From JAVBMU01 sp031551755 (GTDB lineage: Bacteria > Actinomycetota > Actinomycetes > Actinomycetales > Cellulomonadaceae), in NCBI GenBank assembly GCA_031551755.1, contig JAVBNE010000001.1, forward strand, positions 46,156 to 110,155: DNA of 64,000 nucleotides, read 5' to 3'. A program made the translations under genes and the position numbers. Under the pieces are notes generated by a model that was not told the origin of the DNA, did no database searches, and saw nothing but the letters and a program-made list of their open reading frames with translations. Below are positions 50,151-58,483 of this stretch, piece after piece (position 1 is the first letter of the stretch; every line of letters begins with the position of its first letter).

Positions 50151-50936
50151 GTGCGGATCCTTGTGTGCGTCAAGCACGTACCAGACACCACGGAAGTCAG
50201 ATTCGATCCTGCCACCGCCGAACTCAAGGTCCGGCAGGCACCGACGAAGATCAACAATTACGACGAGAACGCGCTGGAGGCCGCCGTCCAGCTCCGGTCA
50301 GCCCTAGGGGCTGAGGTCGTCGTCGGCTGCGTCGGGCCGTCTGAGGCCGCCAAGACGGTCAAGGAAGCCGTCGCAATGGGCGCCGACCGAGGCGTCCTGG
50401 TCACTGGTCCTTGGGCCGGTGATCTCGACGCGGCCGGCACCGCCCGAGTCATCGCGGGTTTGGCGTCGAGCGAGGGGCCGTTCGACCTCATCCTGGCCGG
50501 TGACGTCTCCGAGGACGGCTACCAGTCGCTGGTGCCGGGCCTGGTCGCCGGCCAACTGTCTGTTCCGTTCGTCTGGGGGGTCAGCGCCTTGGACGGCCAG
50601 GAGGGCTCCGTCAAGGTGGAGCGGAAAGCGGACGACGCGATCGAGTCCTATGACGTGACCTTGCCTGCCGTCCTCTCGGTCAACACGGCCCTCAACACGC
50701 CGCGGACTGTGACGAAGCTGCAGGTCATGAAGGTCTCGATGTCCAAGGTCGCCACCAAGGCGGCTGCGGAACTCGGTGTCGACGAGGCCTCGCTCGCCCC
50801 GGAGAATGCCGCGACCCGCCTGGTCGGCGTGCGGCCGGCAGCGACACCGCGGGCCAACGAGGTCGTGACCGGCGAGCCGGACGACGTCGTGCGGACCATC
50901 ATCACCCGACTCGACGAGGCAGGAGTGCTGGCATGA
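50151..50936 (+). CDS. etfB: Electron transfer flavoprotein beta subunit
   Basis: 261 residues from a GTG with GAGGAGG upstream. ILVCVKHVPDTTEVRFDP and INNYDENALEAAVQLR are family signatures. The nucleotide-binding loop is GCVGPSEAAKTVKEAVAMGADRG and the adenine/AMP site region GDVSEDGYQSLVPGLVA. It forms a heterodimer with EtfA. Expect one FAD in EtfA plus AMP or a second FAD here; the sequence does not decide between ordinary and bifurcating Etf. Confidence 0.94.
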   Translation: MRILVCVKHVPDTTEVRFDPATAELKVRQAPTKINNYDENALEAAVQLRSALGAEVVVGCVGPSEAAKTVKEAVAMGADRGVLVTGPWAGDLDAAGTARVIAGLASSEGPFDLILAGDVSEDGYQSLVPGLVAGQLSVPFVWGVSALDGQEGSVKVERKADDAIESYDVTLPAVLSVNTALNTPRTVTKLQVMKVSMSKVATKAAAELGVDEASLAPENAATRLVGVRPAATPRANEVVTGEPDDVVRTIITRLDEAGVLA

Positions 50937-51850
50937 GCGCGCTGGTAGTCGTAGGACCCGGCCAGGACGCGGAAAGCCTGGTCACACTCGCGCGGCCGGT
51001 CTCGGATACGGTGCATGTCGCCGTATTGGCGGGGCCGGGCGGTAGCGCCGACGAGTTCGCCTCGGCGGACTCCACCTCGGTGGTTCAGGCCGGTGGGTTA
51101 GAGGCCGGTGAGGCGACGGCCGCAGTGATCGCCGAATTGGCGCAGCGGCACGGGGCCGACCTGGTCCTGCTGCCCGCCACGCCGCGTTTCAGGGAAGTGG
51201 CGGCACTGCTGACCGGCCACCTGGACGCCGCCTGTGCTCCGGATGCCCTCTCGCTGGCCCGGACAGCGGACGGCCTGACCGCCGACCGCCTGCTCTACGG
51301 CGGTGTGGTGATCGGCACGATCGCCCTGCAGCGCCCGGTCGCGGTAGTGACCGCGGGCGTGAAGCCGCTTGCGGCCGTTGGCGGTTCCGCTGCTCCGGTC
51401 GAAGCGGTGGATGTCCCGGCCGTGGCCGGCAAGGCGCTGACCGGTTCGACCCCCGCAGCCGACGACGGCGGTTTGGCCAATGCCGAGCGTGTCGTCTCCT
51501 TCGGCCGTGGTGTGCGGACCCAGACGGATATCGACATGATCCGGGGTCTGGCCTCGGCACTCAATGCTGAACTGGGTTGTTCGCGCCCAATCGTCGACGA
51601 CAACAAGTGGTTGGAGCTGCCGTACCAGGTCGGGTTGACCGGGACGACCGTCCAACCGCAGATCTACCTCGCGGTCGGTATCTCAGGAGCGATCCAGCAC
51701 CTCGTGGGGATGCGGGACTCGAAGGTGATCATCGCGATCAACAACAACCCGTCGGCTCCGATCTTCGAGGCCTCAGATGTGGCTGTCGTTGGTGACCTCT
51801 ACGAGATCGTGCCCAGGCTCACCGAGGCACTCGTCGCGCGGTCGGCCTGA
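50933..51850 (+). CDS. etfA: Electron transfer flavoprotein alpha subunit
   Basis: 305 residues. The FAD-binding C-terminal domain shows SFGRGVRTQTDIDMIRGLAS, GCSRPIVDDNKWLELPYQVG, TGTTVQPQIYLAVGISGAIQ, the HLVGMRDSKVIIAINNN strand and NPSAPIFEASDVAVVGDLYE. The N-terminal Rossmann half (MSALVVVGPGQDAESLVTLA) is less conserved, as usual. ATGA overlap with etfB. It collects electrons from the upstream dehydrogenase and delivers them to the membrane protein encoded next. Confidence 0.95.
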   Translation: MSALVVVGPGQDAESLVTLARPVSDTVHVAVLAGPGGSADEFASADSTSVVQAGGLEAGEATAAVIAELAQRHGADLVLLPATPRFREVAALLTGHLDAACAPDALSLARTADGLTADRLLYGGVVIGTIALQRPVAVVTAGVKPLAAVGGSAAPVEAVDVPAVAGKALTGSTPAADDGGLANAERVVSFGRGVRTQTDIDMIRGLASALNAELGCSRPIVDDNKWLELPYQVGLTGTTVQPQIYLAVGISGAIQHLVGMRDSKVIIAINNNPSAPIFEASDVAVVGDLYEIVPRLTEALVARSA

Positions 51851-51852
51851 CC

Positions 51853-53946
51853 ATGAGTGCGCTATCCGTGGTCGCGTTGACCGTGGGGGCTGTGACTCCC
51901 GGACCTCCGGTCCGGGAGTTCATGCCCGACATGCCGAGCTGGCTGGCTTGGGGCATCTACGTCGCGTTGGTCCCGACGGTCGTGGTCTTCTGCTGGCTGT
52001 TCAAGCGGCGGATCGAGCGTTCCGGTACGACGGTCCGCGAACTGTGGCGCGGCGTGGTGGCGGCGGTGAAGGCCAACCCCAAGGCCGTCGGCCGTCGGCT
52101 GGTCGGTGACATCTTCGGTCAGGCCCGGGTCCGGCGGGACCGGACCGGAGGCCTGCTGCACCTGCTGATCTTCGGTTCCTTCGGAGTGCTGATCATCGGC
52201 ACCGCGCTGATCGCCATCGAGCACGACTTTACCGAGCCCGTGTTCGGGTGGGGCTTCCTGCATGGGAACTTCTACCTGGGGTACGAGCTCGTGCTGGACA
52301 CGGCCGCCCTCGCGTTGATCGTCGGCACCGTGATCGCGATGTGGCGGCGGTTCGTCCAGCGCCCGCCTCACCTCGGCGGCCGGATCTCGGTGCACCCGGT
52401 GTACCTGATCCTGCTGTACTTCTCGGTGTCTGGGCTGATCCTTGAGGCGTTGCGACTCTTGGTGCAGCCGGTCTCCTGGGGCCCGTGGTCCTACGTGGGG
52501 TACGCCATCTCGAAGGTGATGGACCCGATCGTCGGCAGCCATGCGGTGGGTGTTTACCAGACGTTCTGGGCGGCGCATGTCATCGTTGCTTTCGGCATCA
52601 TCGCGATCATTCCGATGTTGATGCTCGACCACATCGTGGTGCTGCCGCTGAACCTGACCTTGCAGGCGACGCGGGAACCCGGCACGCTCACAACACCCTT
52701 CGATCTGCCCAAGATCATCGAGGAAGAGGGCGACCTCGAGGGTGTCGAGGCCGGCGTCGCGAACCCCATCGACCTGCCCTGGGACAGGCGGTTCATGCTC
52801 GATGCCTGTATCGACTGTGGTCGATGCGAGGCCGTCTGCCCCGCGAATGCTGCGGGCCGGTCGTTGTCGCCACGCAAGCTCATCCAGGCCCTCGGGTCGG
52901 ATCTGCGGGCCAGCGTGGCCAGCGGCACGAAACCCGAGGACGACGTCTTTGTTCGGGAGGTGCTGGACGAGGCGACGGTGTGGAGCTGTCTGACTTGTGG
53001 TGCCTGCGCTCGCGAGTGCCCGGCCATGATCGACCAGCCGGGCACCATCGTCGAGTTGCGGCGCCACCTGGTCGAAGAAGGCCGGGTCGGCGAACAACAG
53101 GCCAGCATGCTGGATGGTGTGGAACGCAACCAGAATCCGCTCGGGTTGCCGTCCTACCAGCGCACCGAATGGATGCAGGGACTGGACATTCCTACGGCCG
53201 CGGAGAACCCGAAGCCGGAGTACCTGTACTGGATCGGCTGTATGGCCGCTTACGACAAGCGGGTGCAGAGCGTCGCCAAGGCCATGGTGAAGATCCTCAA
53301 ACATGCGGGGGTGTCCTTCGTCGTCCTCGGCGAAGAGGAACGCTGCTGCGGTGAGGCCCAACGCAAGGTGGGCGACGAGGCCGGATTCCAGATGCGTGCG
53401 ATGGAGAACATCGCACTCTTCGAGTCCTATGAGGTGGTCAAGGTACTGACGCATTGTCCGCATTGCCTGGCCACGCTCACCAAGGATTATCCGGAGTTCG
53501 GCGCCAAACTCGAGGTCGTCCATCACTCGGTGCTGTTGGCCGAGTTGATCGAGTCGGGCCGTGTACCCGCACCCGCCGCGGCCGAGGTCGGCAAGCTCAC
53601 GTATCACGACCCGTGCAACCTGGGCCGGTTGGGTGGCGTCTTCGACCAGCCGCGGGCGGTCTGCCAGGCCGTCGCGGGACCCCAGTTCGTCGAACTGGGG
53701 AAGTCGCGGGACAAGTCCTTCTGCTGTGGCGCGGGCGGTGCCAACTACTTCTACAAGGTCCCCGAGGAGCGCAGCGTCTCGTCGCTGCGGCTGGCTCAGG
53801 TCGGCGAAGTGGGAGCGGACACCGTCGCAACGGCCTGCCCGTTCTGCCTCGGGATGCTGGAGGACGCAGCGAAGTCCGCGGAAGCTCCCCCACGGATCGC
53901 GGATCTCGCGGAGCTGGTGGCCGCCGGTCTCCCGGACGGCGACTGA
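51853..53946 (+). CDS. Membrane Fe-S/cytochrome b-like Etf:quinone oxidoreductase (EMO-type)
   Basis: 697 residues. The first about 280 residues hold five or six membrane spans resembling a NarI/HdrE-like b-type unit with several His (e.g. HVIVAFGIIAIIPMLMLDHI). Next come two [4Fe-4S] sets, CIDCGRCEAVCP and CLTCGACARECP, and two complete CCG domains (CM..CCGEAQRK..HCPHC and DPC..CCGAGG..ACPFC). This HdrD-like fusion with a membrane unit is proposed in other bacteria to carry Etf electrons to menaquinone. It starts 2 bases after the etfA stop and ends the operon at a terminator. Confidence 0.88.
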   Translation: MSALSVVALTVGAVTPGPPVREFMPDMPSWLAWGIYVALVPTVVVFCWLFKRRIERSGTTVRELWRGVVAAVKANPKAVGRRLVGDIFGQARVRRDRTGGLLHLLIFGSFGVLIIGTALIAIEHDFTEPVFGWGFLHGNFYLGYELVLDTAALALIVGTVIAMWRRFVQRPPHLGGRISVHPVYLILLYFSVSGLILEALRLLVQPVSWGPWSYVGYAISKVMDPIVGSHAVGVYQTFWAAHVIVAFGIIAIIPMLMLDHIVVLPLNLTLQATREPGTLTTPFDLPKIIEEEGDLEGVEAGVANPIDLPWDRRFMLDACIDCGRCEAVCPANAAGRSLSPRKLIQALGSDLRASVASGTKPEDDVFVREVLDEATVWSCLTCGACARECPAMIDQPGTIVELRRHLVEEGRVGEQQASMLDGVERNQNPLGLPSYQRTEWMQGLDIPTAAENPKPEYLYWIGCMAAYDKRVQSVAKAMVKILKHAGVSFVVLGEEERCCGEAQRKVGDEAGFQMRAMENIALFESYEVVKVLTHCPHCLATLTKDYPEFGAKLEVVHHSVLLAELIESGRVPAPAAAEVGKLTYHDPCNLGRLGGVFDQPRAVCQAVAGPQFVELGKSRDKSFCCGAGGANYFYKVPEERSVSSLRLAQVGEVGADTVATACPFCLGMLEDAAKSAEAPPRIADLAELVAAGLPDGD

Positions 53947-53958
53947 GGTACCCAGAGC

Positions 53959-54000
53959 CGACGACGGCCGCCCGGTTGGGAAGCGGGGCGGCCGTCGTCG
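53959..54000 (+). terminator. Terminator of the dehydrogenase-Etf operon
   Basis: A perfect 15-base stem (53959-53973 with 53986-54000) and a 12-base loop, followed by TT, 13 bases after the last stop. Nothing else is seen up to 54105. Confidence 0.85.
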
Positions 54001-54105
54001 TTGGGGTGGGGGGAGCGCCAGCTCCGAGAGCCGGCCTCAGTATCTAGGTCGGACGACGAGCGGGCTTGCTCGTCGGTTGACTACCTGTGACGCGGTCGAG
54101 GTTTC

Positions 54106-55383
54106 TTAGGAGGTGGCGGGTGCCATCTCGATGGGTGCGTGGGAGAGTTCGGCGGACTTCCAGACGCTGCCGCCGGCGTAGTCCACGACGTGGAGGGTGT
54201 TGGTGGCAGGGTCGGTGATGTAGGCCATGCTGCCGGTGGCAAGGAGTGCGGGGTGGGCGTCCTGCCAGTCGGTGGGCACCTGCCACGCATCGATGACGGG
54301 GATCGTCCGCGTCGCGGCGCCCGTGGCCGGGTCCAGGACCCGGAGTGTGCCGTCGGTACCCAGGACGAGGACCTCGCCTTCCTCGCCGCGGGCTAGCCCG
54401 CGCCAGGTGTACTGCGTCCCAGTGTCGGTGACCGTCATGGTTTCGGCGGCGAGATCGGTCAAGGCGATGCTGGTCAGCCCGAGGCCCCCCTCGGGGTCTG
54501 TCTTGTAGTCACCCAGGACGATGGTGGAACCCTCGGCGGGGAAGATGTTGCCGATCCGCCCGAAAGCGTCGGGCGAGGTGATCTTGTGGACGTGGTCGTC
54601 GAGGAAGACGAGCAGGCCGTCCTCGCAGCCCACCATGAGGTACTCAGCGGTCGTCCCTTCCCCGTGCACGCCGGGGCACCGATCGCTCTCGGCGACGACT
54701 GTATCGGCGGTGTCGAGCAGCCGGGCTCCCGTGCGTTGGTCCTCAGTGCCTTCGGTCACCAGGAGGTTCCCGTTCGCCGTCGCGACGGCCACCCCGTGAT
54801 GGGCCGAAGGAGTGGTGTAGCTGCGGGTCGGTGTCACTTCACCGGCCTCCACCGCCTCGTCCCAGGACCCACTGGGCAGGACAGTCACGTCCCCCGTCCC
54901 GTCGTCGAACAGTGCGGTCAGGTCGTCGTGAACGACCACGTGCCCAGGCGTCTCGGCCGCCACGAGTACGTCGTGCAGTTCGGGCTCGGCCGTGAAGAAG
55001 TGGAAGTGGTCCCCATGCGCCTGCGCCCACGTCCCGGTGTCCAACGGAGCCCACCCACCTGCCGTAGAAACCATCACGTAGCGCCCGTCGCCAGCAGGGG
55101 CCACCCGGGAAAAACCCTCCAACGGAAGGTCCCCCACCTGCTCCAACGTCGTCGCATCCACGACGAGCAGCCCCCCGTCATAGGTGAGCACCACCCGCGG
55201 GGACCGAGCCGCCGCCTCCGTTGCCCCCTCATGGTCGTGCTCGTCGTGTGCTGCGGTGTTCGCCGGCCCCGCCTGGTCCGAGGACCCACCACAAGCAGCC
55301 AACGACAGGGCAAGAACCGTCACGCCGCTCAGCAGCGTCCCACATCGGGGTGTATGGATCCTCTTCATGATGATGCGCGCCAT
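54106..55383 (-). CDS. AztD-like metal-binding lipoprotein
   Basis: 425 residues. Lipoprotein signal peptide with lipobox LAAC (lipidated Cys about residue 31). Then a His/Asp/Glu stretch (AAHDEHDHEGATE) typical for zinc binding, followed by a seven-bladed-propeller-like repeat (LTYDGGLLVVDATTLEQVGD, RVAPAGDGRYVMVS). HGDHFHFF, VHGEGTTAEYLMVGCEDGLL and the last blade resemble AztD, a periplasmic zinc chaperone of the AztABCD system. AGGAGG lies 8 bases before the ATG at 55383. No aztABC transporter is nearby. The Fur-family box upstream supports metal control. Confidence 0.8.
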   Translation of the reverse strand: MARIIMKRIHTPRCGTLLSGVTVLALSLAACGGSSDQAGPANTAAHDEHDHEGATEAAARSPRVVLTYDGGLLVVDATTLEQVGDLPLEGFSRVAPAGDGRYVMVSTAGGWAPLDTGTWAQAHGDHFHFFTAEPELHDVLVAAETPGHVVVHDDLTALFDDGTGDVTVLPSGSWDEAVEAGEVTPTRSYTTPSAHHGVAVATANGNLLVTEGTEDQRTGARLLDTADTVVAESDRCPGVHGEGTTAEYLMVGCEDGLLVFLDDHVHKITSPDAFGRIGNIFPAEGSTIVLGDYKTDPEGGLGLTSIALTDLAAETMTVTDTGTQYTWRGLARGEEGEVLVLGTDGTLRVLDPATGAATRTIPVIDAWQVPTDWQDAHPALLATGSMAYITDPATNTLHVVDYAGGSVWKSAELSHAPIEMAPATS

Positions 55384-55431
55384 GCCGGGCGCCTCCTCTC
55401 TGTAGGGGTGTCGTACGCGCCACACGTTAAC

Positions 55432-55450
55432 GATAACGAGAACGATTATC
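55432..55450 (-). promoter_or_regulatory. Fur/Zur-like box upstream of the metal lipoprotein
   Basis: GATAACGAGAACGATTATC matches the 19-bp Fur-type consensus GATAATGATAATCATTATC at 15 positions. It lies about 50 bases before the start codon. Given the His-rich zinc-type lipoprotein, Zur is the likelier owner. Confidence 0.65.
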
Positions 55451-55608
55451 AACTGCGATCTTCGAGGACCCTGACCCCACCACCCCCGCGCCATACTCAC
55501 CAGGCAAGCCGCACCCCTACCGGAAGTCCCATGGACCAGCAAAGATTCGTGCTCAGCACATCAACATGTCACTCGACAAGTCCATGCCAGGCGTGACATT
55601 CTTCCTCC

Positions 55609-56388
55609 ATGAGAAAGAAACTGGCAATGATGCCGATTGCAGTGGCCAGTGCTGTCATATTGACCGCGATGCCCGCGGTCTCGGATCCCGCCGAGAAACC
55701 GCCAGCGCCAGCAGCTGCGACAACGTTCGGGTTCTTCTCGCCGCAGCCGCTTCCGAACGAGATGACGGTCAATGAGATGACAGTGAGGGTCGACGCAGGG
55801 CGACTGACCGTGTCCGGGGCTTTGCCCCCGGAGCTGCAGAAGGCGATGTCGCGCTCAACTCCCTTGGCGGCCGCGGCGACAAGAGACACCCCGACCGGAT
55901 TCAGGCTGATCAATCCTGGATACCGGCGCACTGACTACCTCTATGACTCGGACAAGGGTGCCTTCGGCTCGACAACCTGCGCGAAGGGTAAATGCAAGAT
56001 CGACGCTCAGGTGTCCGCGCAGTTTCGCCAGCAGGTTGTCGGAATGTCCTCGAAGAAGTGGTACGTAACGATGACGCTGAAGCAGGTAAGTAATGCCAGT
56101 GGCCTCACGTGGACGTAGGGGGTGACCTATTACTGCGGTGTGAACATTTCGAACGGTAGAGACCATCTCTGCGGAAATGGCGCGAGCGCTAGCGGGGTTA
56201 CTATCGAGCACAATGAACGCATCCTGAAGAGCTTTGAGAATGTTAACAACAACACCGGCTTCCCCATGGTGTCGGCTACGGTGGTTTTCAGCAACAAGAA
56301 TACGGCAAATGGAAGATTCCGTGGCTGGGATGTCTTGAATCGAGCGAACTCCACCAAGCTGGCTGCCAAGTCCGGCAACGGAGACTGA
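55609..56388 (+). pseudogene. Secreted-protein gene interrupted by an in-frame TAG
   Basis: A signal peptide (MRKKLAMMPIAVASAVILTA) and an unknown domain run to a TAG at 56116-56118. The same frame continues without any other break to 56388. The parts (169 residues before and about 89 after) join smoothly: KQVSNASGLTWT, stop, GVTYYCGVNISNGRDHL. Four cysteines lie around the join, suited to disulphides. Base composition drops below that of the neighbours. Probable nonsense mutation in an accessory gene; readthrough or a separate GTG start for the second part (56122) cannot be excluded. Confidence 0.6.
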
Positions 56389-56391
56389 TCG

Positions 56392-56865
56392 ATGGCCGGC
56401 TACTGGTTCACCAACCTTGGGGATGTCTTGCCCTCGCGAGAAAGGAGTACGAGGTTCGCCGTCGTTCGAGGTGCACTTTATGCTGTTGCCGCTGTGGAGC
56501 AGCCTCCGTTCGATCCGGTCGATGCCGTGCGCGAGTTTCCGATGATGCGGGGCGCCAGCCTTGAAGGTATGGTTCTGGAGCTTGACGATGAGAGCGTCGA
56601 CCTTCCCGAAACTCTGCACCCGTGGTCCCGGAGGAACTTCGGGGCCGATGAGCTCGGTCCAGGTAGCCCAACCGCCATGATTGTTGACGGTTCGATGTTT
56701 CTTGCTGAGCGCTGGGAGTTTTCGCCGCTCTCCCTGTGGGTGACGTTGGTACCGGGCGAGTGCATTACGGTCCTCGCTCCAGAGCGGCTCCAAATTGTCG
56801 ATTTGGTTTCGCTGAAAATCCCGAGAAGGCGTGTGCACGGCGAGCCAGATCCCGTCGATAGCTAG
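56392..56865 (+). CDS. Hypothetical protein
   Basis: 157 residues, soluble, beginning MAGYWFTNLGDVLPSRERS. It is rich in strands and aromatic residues (AMIVDGSMFLAERWEF, SLWVTLVPGECITV). GGAG precedes the ATG 9 bases upstream. It follows the interrupted secreted gene by 3 bases, so they formed one operon. No family recognised. Its last 4 bases overlap the convergent cold-shock-like gene. Confidence 0.55.
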   Translation: MAGYWFTNLGDVLPSRERSTRFAVVRGALYAVAAVEQPPFDPVDAVREFPMMRGASLEGMVLELDDESVDLPETLHPWSRRNFGADELGPGSPTAMIVDGSMFLAERWEFSPLSLWVTLVPGECITVLAPERLQIVDLVSLKIPRRRVHGEPDPVDS

Positions 56866-57089
56866 GTGATCCTGCCAGGGGTCACGCTCACCGATCGCCA
56901 CACGGACCCGTCTTGATCTACGACCGGTTCGAAGTCAATGAGAACCCTCGACCCGACTTCCAGCGTGCGATAGCCGCTCGTCTGGATGGATGAGTAGTGG
57001 GCCCAGACTTTCCTGCCGTCCTCAAGGAGAACGTGGCCGACCCCTTCTTCGTCGTCCCACGCTGCGACCACCCCGGCTGAGCTAGCCAC
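56862..57089 (-). CDS. Divergent cold-shock-domain-like protein
   Basis: 75 residues. AGVVAAWDDEEGVGHVLLED corresponds to the first strands of a CSD (normally GTVKWFNAEKGFGFI), then KVWAHYSSIQTSGYRTLEVG and VLIDFEPVVDQDGSVWRSV. The RNP1 aromatics are mostly lost, so nucleic-acid binding by the usual surface is doubtful. Its start lies in the 3' end of the nucleotidyltransferase gene (8-base overlap), showing joint translation. The call rests on fold pattern only. Confidence 0.65.
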   Translation of the reverse strand: MASSAGVVAAWDDEEGVGHVLLEDGRKVWAHYSSIQTSGYRTLEVGSRVLIDFEPVVDQDGSVWRSVSVTPGRIT

Positions 57090-57645
57090 GACGCTCAGCG
57101 ATTCGCCGTAGGACGTCTCGGGCTTCGTAGAGGTATGACTCGATCGGGTCGGACATCATGATGTCGCTGTCCCCGCAGACACGTTCCACGATCTCCACGG
57201 CTTGCTCAGGCTCGGTGATGCCCAGGCGTTCGAACAGGAACTCGAGGTCATCGTGGTCACGGCCCGGGCGCGCAGCAATCATCTTCATCGCCAAAAGGTG
57301 TTCAGGGGAGGTCAGCGCAACCGACAACCCGGGGATGTCGAGAATGACAGCCTCAGTGTCTTCGACGTTGGGAAGCACGCCGGTGACGGCCGAGTTGATC
57401 CACCCGGGCGGTAGCCCGTGCCGAGCGCCGACCTCGGCCGCGGCGGCACGCACATCACCAGCCCCGGAGCGGAACGCCACGTCGATGTCTTGGGTCACCC
57501 GCCTGGTGTTCATCGTCAGGCAGATCGCGCTGCCGCCGACCACGTAGATGTCGCCATGGGCTCCGTCGCGACTGAGTACTTGGCCGACCTCAGTCAGCAG
57601 TGCCAAGAGTTCGCCATGCCCGAAGACGGGGGAGTCGTCGCTCAT
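57082..57645 (-). CDS. Nucleotidyltransferase-fold protein (DUF6036/AbiEii-like), possible toxin
   Basis: 187 residues. YVVGGSAICLTMNTRRVTQDIDVAF holds the GS motif and D-x-D metal residues of the polymerase-beta-like NTase fold; HLLAMKMIAARPGRDHDDLEFLFERLG is the typical follow-up found in DUF6036 and AbiEii-like proteins. Those families pair with HTH antitoxins; the upstream gene is such an HTH protein (4-base ATGA overlap). Target unknown; a regulatory rather than toxic role is possible. Confidence 0.8.
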   Translation of the reverse strand: MSDDSPVFGHGELLALLTEVGQVLSRDGAHGDIYVVGGSAICLTMNTRRVTQDIDVAFRSGAGDVRAAAAEVGARHGLPPGWINSAVTGVLPNVEDTEAVILDIPGLSVALTSPEHLLAMKMIAARPGRDHDDLEFLFERLGITEPEQAVEIVERVCGDSDIMMSDPIESYLYEARDVLRRIAERRG

Positions 57646-58310
57646 GCGGTCGTAAAGTTTCGTTCGGAGAACCAGATGCCCAGACGCTTAAAATCGATCG
57701 GGGTGCGTTGCATCGTCATCGCAGCCCGGGCATGTTCACGGGCGGGCCACCACCAGGACTCCAGAGGCTCCTTGCGGGACCAGGCAGGGGCACGGATGCC
57801 GATTCGTCGGCAGTAGTACTGCACGCAGGCCGCCAACAACGTGTCCCACCGCTGGTCGCCGATGGTGGCTGGCTCATCGAGCATCTGGTCGAGCGCGTCG
57901 GTCGGTGTGGTCGGGATGCGGTTGACCCCATCAAGCATGAGCCGAAGCGCCATCGCCTCGTCCCCTGCGGCGAGCTCGACGCGCATTGCCTCGGCGATCT
58001 GGGAGATGCGGGGTGGGGCGATACCGACCGTGACGTTGGCGTTCAGCATGTCGTCGTCGGCGAATGCCTGCTTGGCGGCGCGCATGTACGGGTTGCGGAG
58101 GTCGGCGCTCAGCAGGGTGCGCCGTCCTGCTGGTTTCGCGACCAAGAGCCCGGCCTCGGCGAGACGGGAAGTCTCTCGAGCGACGGTGGAAACGGGTGCG
58201 TGCAGGCTCGCGGCGATATCCGTCGCCGAGCGCGGCGTCGGGTCGGCACACATGTTCCGCAGGACCTTCTCCTGGAGGTCACTGCGGAAGATCGCGCTGC
58301 TGTTCGGCAC
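57642..58310 (-). CDS. Winged-HTH protein, possible antitoxin of the module
   Basis: 222 residues. ArsR-like HTH at 10-80: SATDIAASLHAPVSTVARET, SRLAEAGLLVAKPAGRRTLL. The rest is helical and not recognised: IPTTPTDALDQMLDEPATIG and RAAMTMQRTPIDFKRLGIWF. First gene of a three-gene operon with full overlaps, it is a good candidate for the DNA-binding, neutralising member. Confidence 0.75.
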   Translation of the reverse strand: MPNSSAIFRSDLQEKVLRNMCADPTPRSATDIAASLHAPVSTVARETSRLAEAGLLVAKPAGRRTLLSADLRNPYMRAAKQAFADDDMLNANVTVGIAPPRISQIAEAMRVELAAGDEAMALRLMLDGVNRIPTTPTDALDQMLDEPATIGDQRWDTLLAACVQYYCRRIGIRAPAWSRKEPLESWWWPAREHARAAMTMQRTPIDFKRLGIWFSERNFTTA

Positions 58311-58403
58311 TCGCCCAGCCTATCTCCAACAATGTGGGAACGTCGCCCCCTCCGGAAGTCACCGACTCGCACGACGAGCGGCTCCACAACCCCACACACG
58401 CCG

Positions 58404-58439
58404 AAGGCCGGGGCCTCCCCGTGGGGAGACTCCGGCCTT
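58404..58439 (-). terminator. Hairpin after the aminotransferase gene
   Basis: AAGGCCGG (58404-58411) with CCGGCCTT (58432-58439), plus inner CTCCCC/GGGGAG pairing (58415-58420 with 58423-58428). It lies 45 bases downstream of the aminotransferase stop on the minus strand. Confidence 0.6.
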
Positions 58440-58483
58440 GGCCGGTGCGAATCAGCAGCTCACGCGCCGATCCGCGTGGAACC

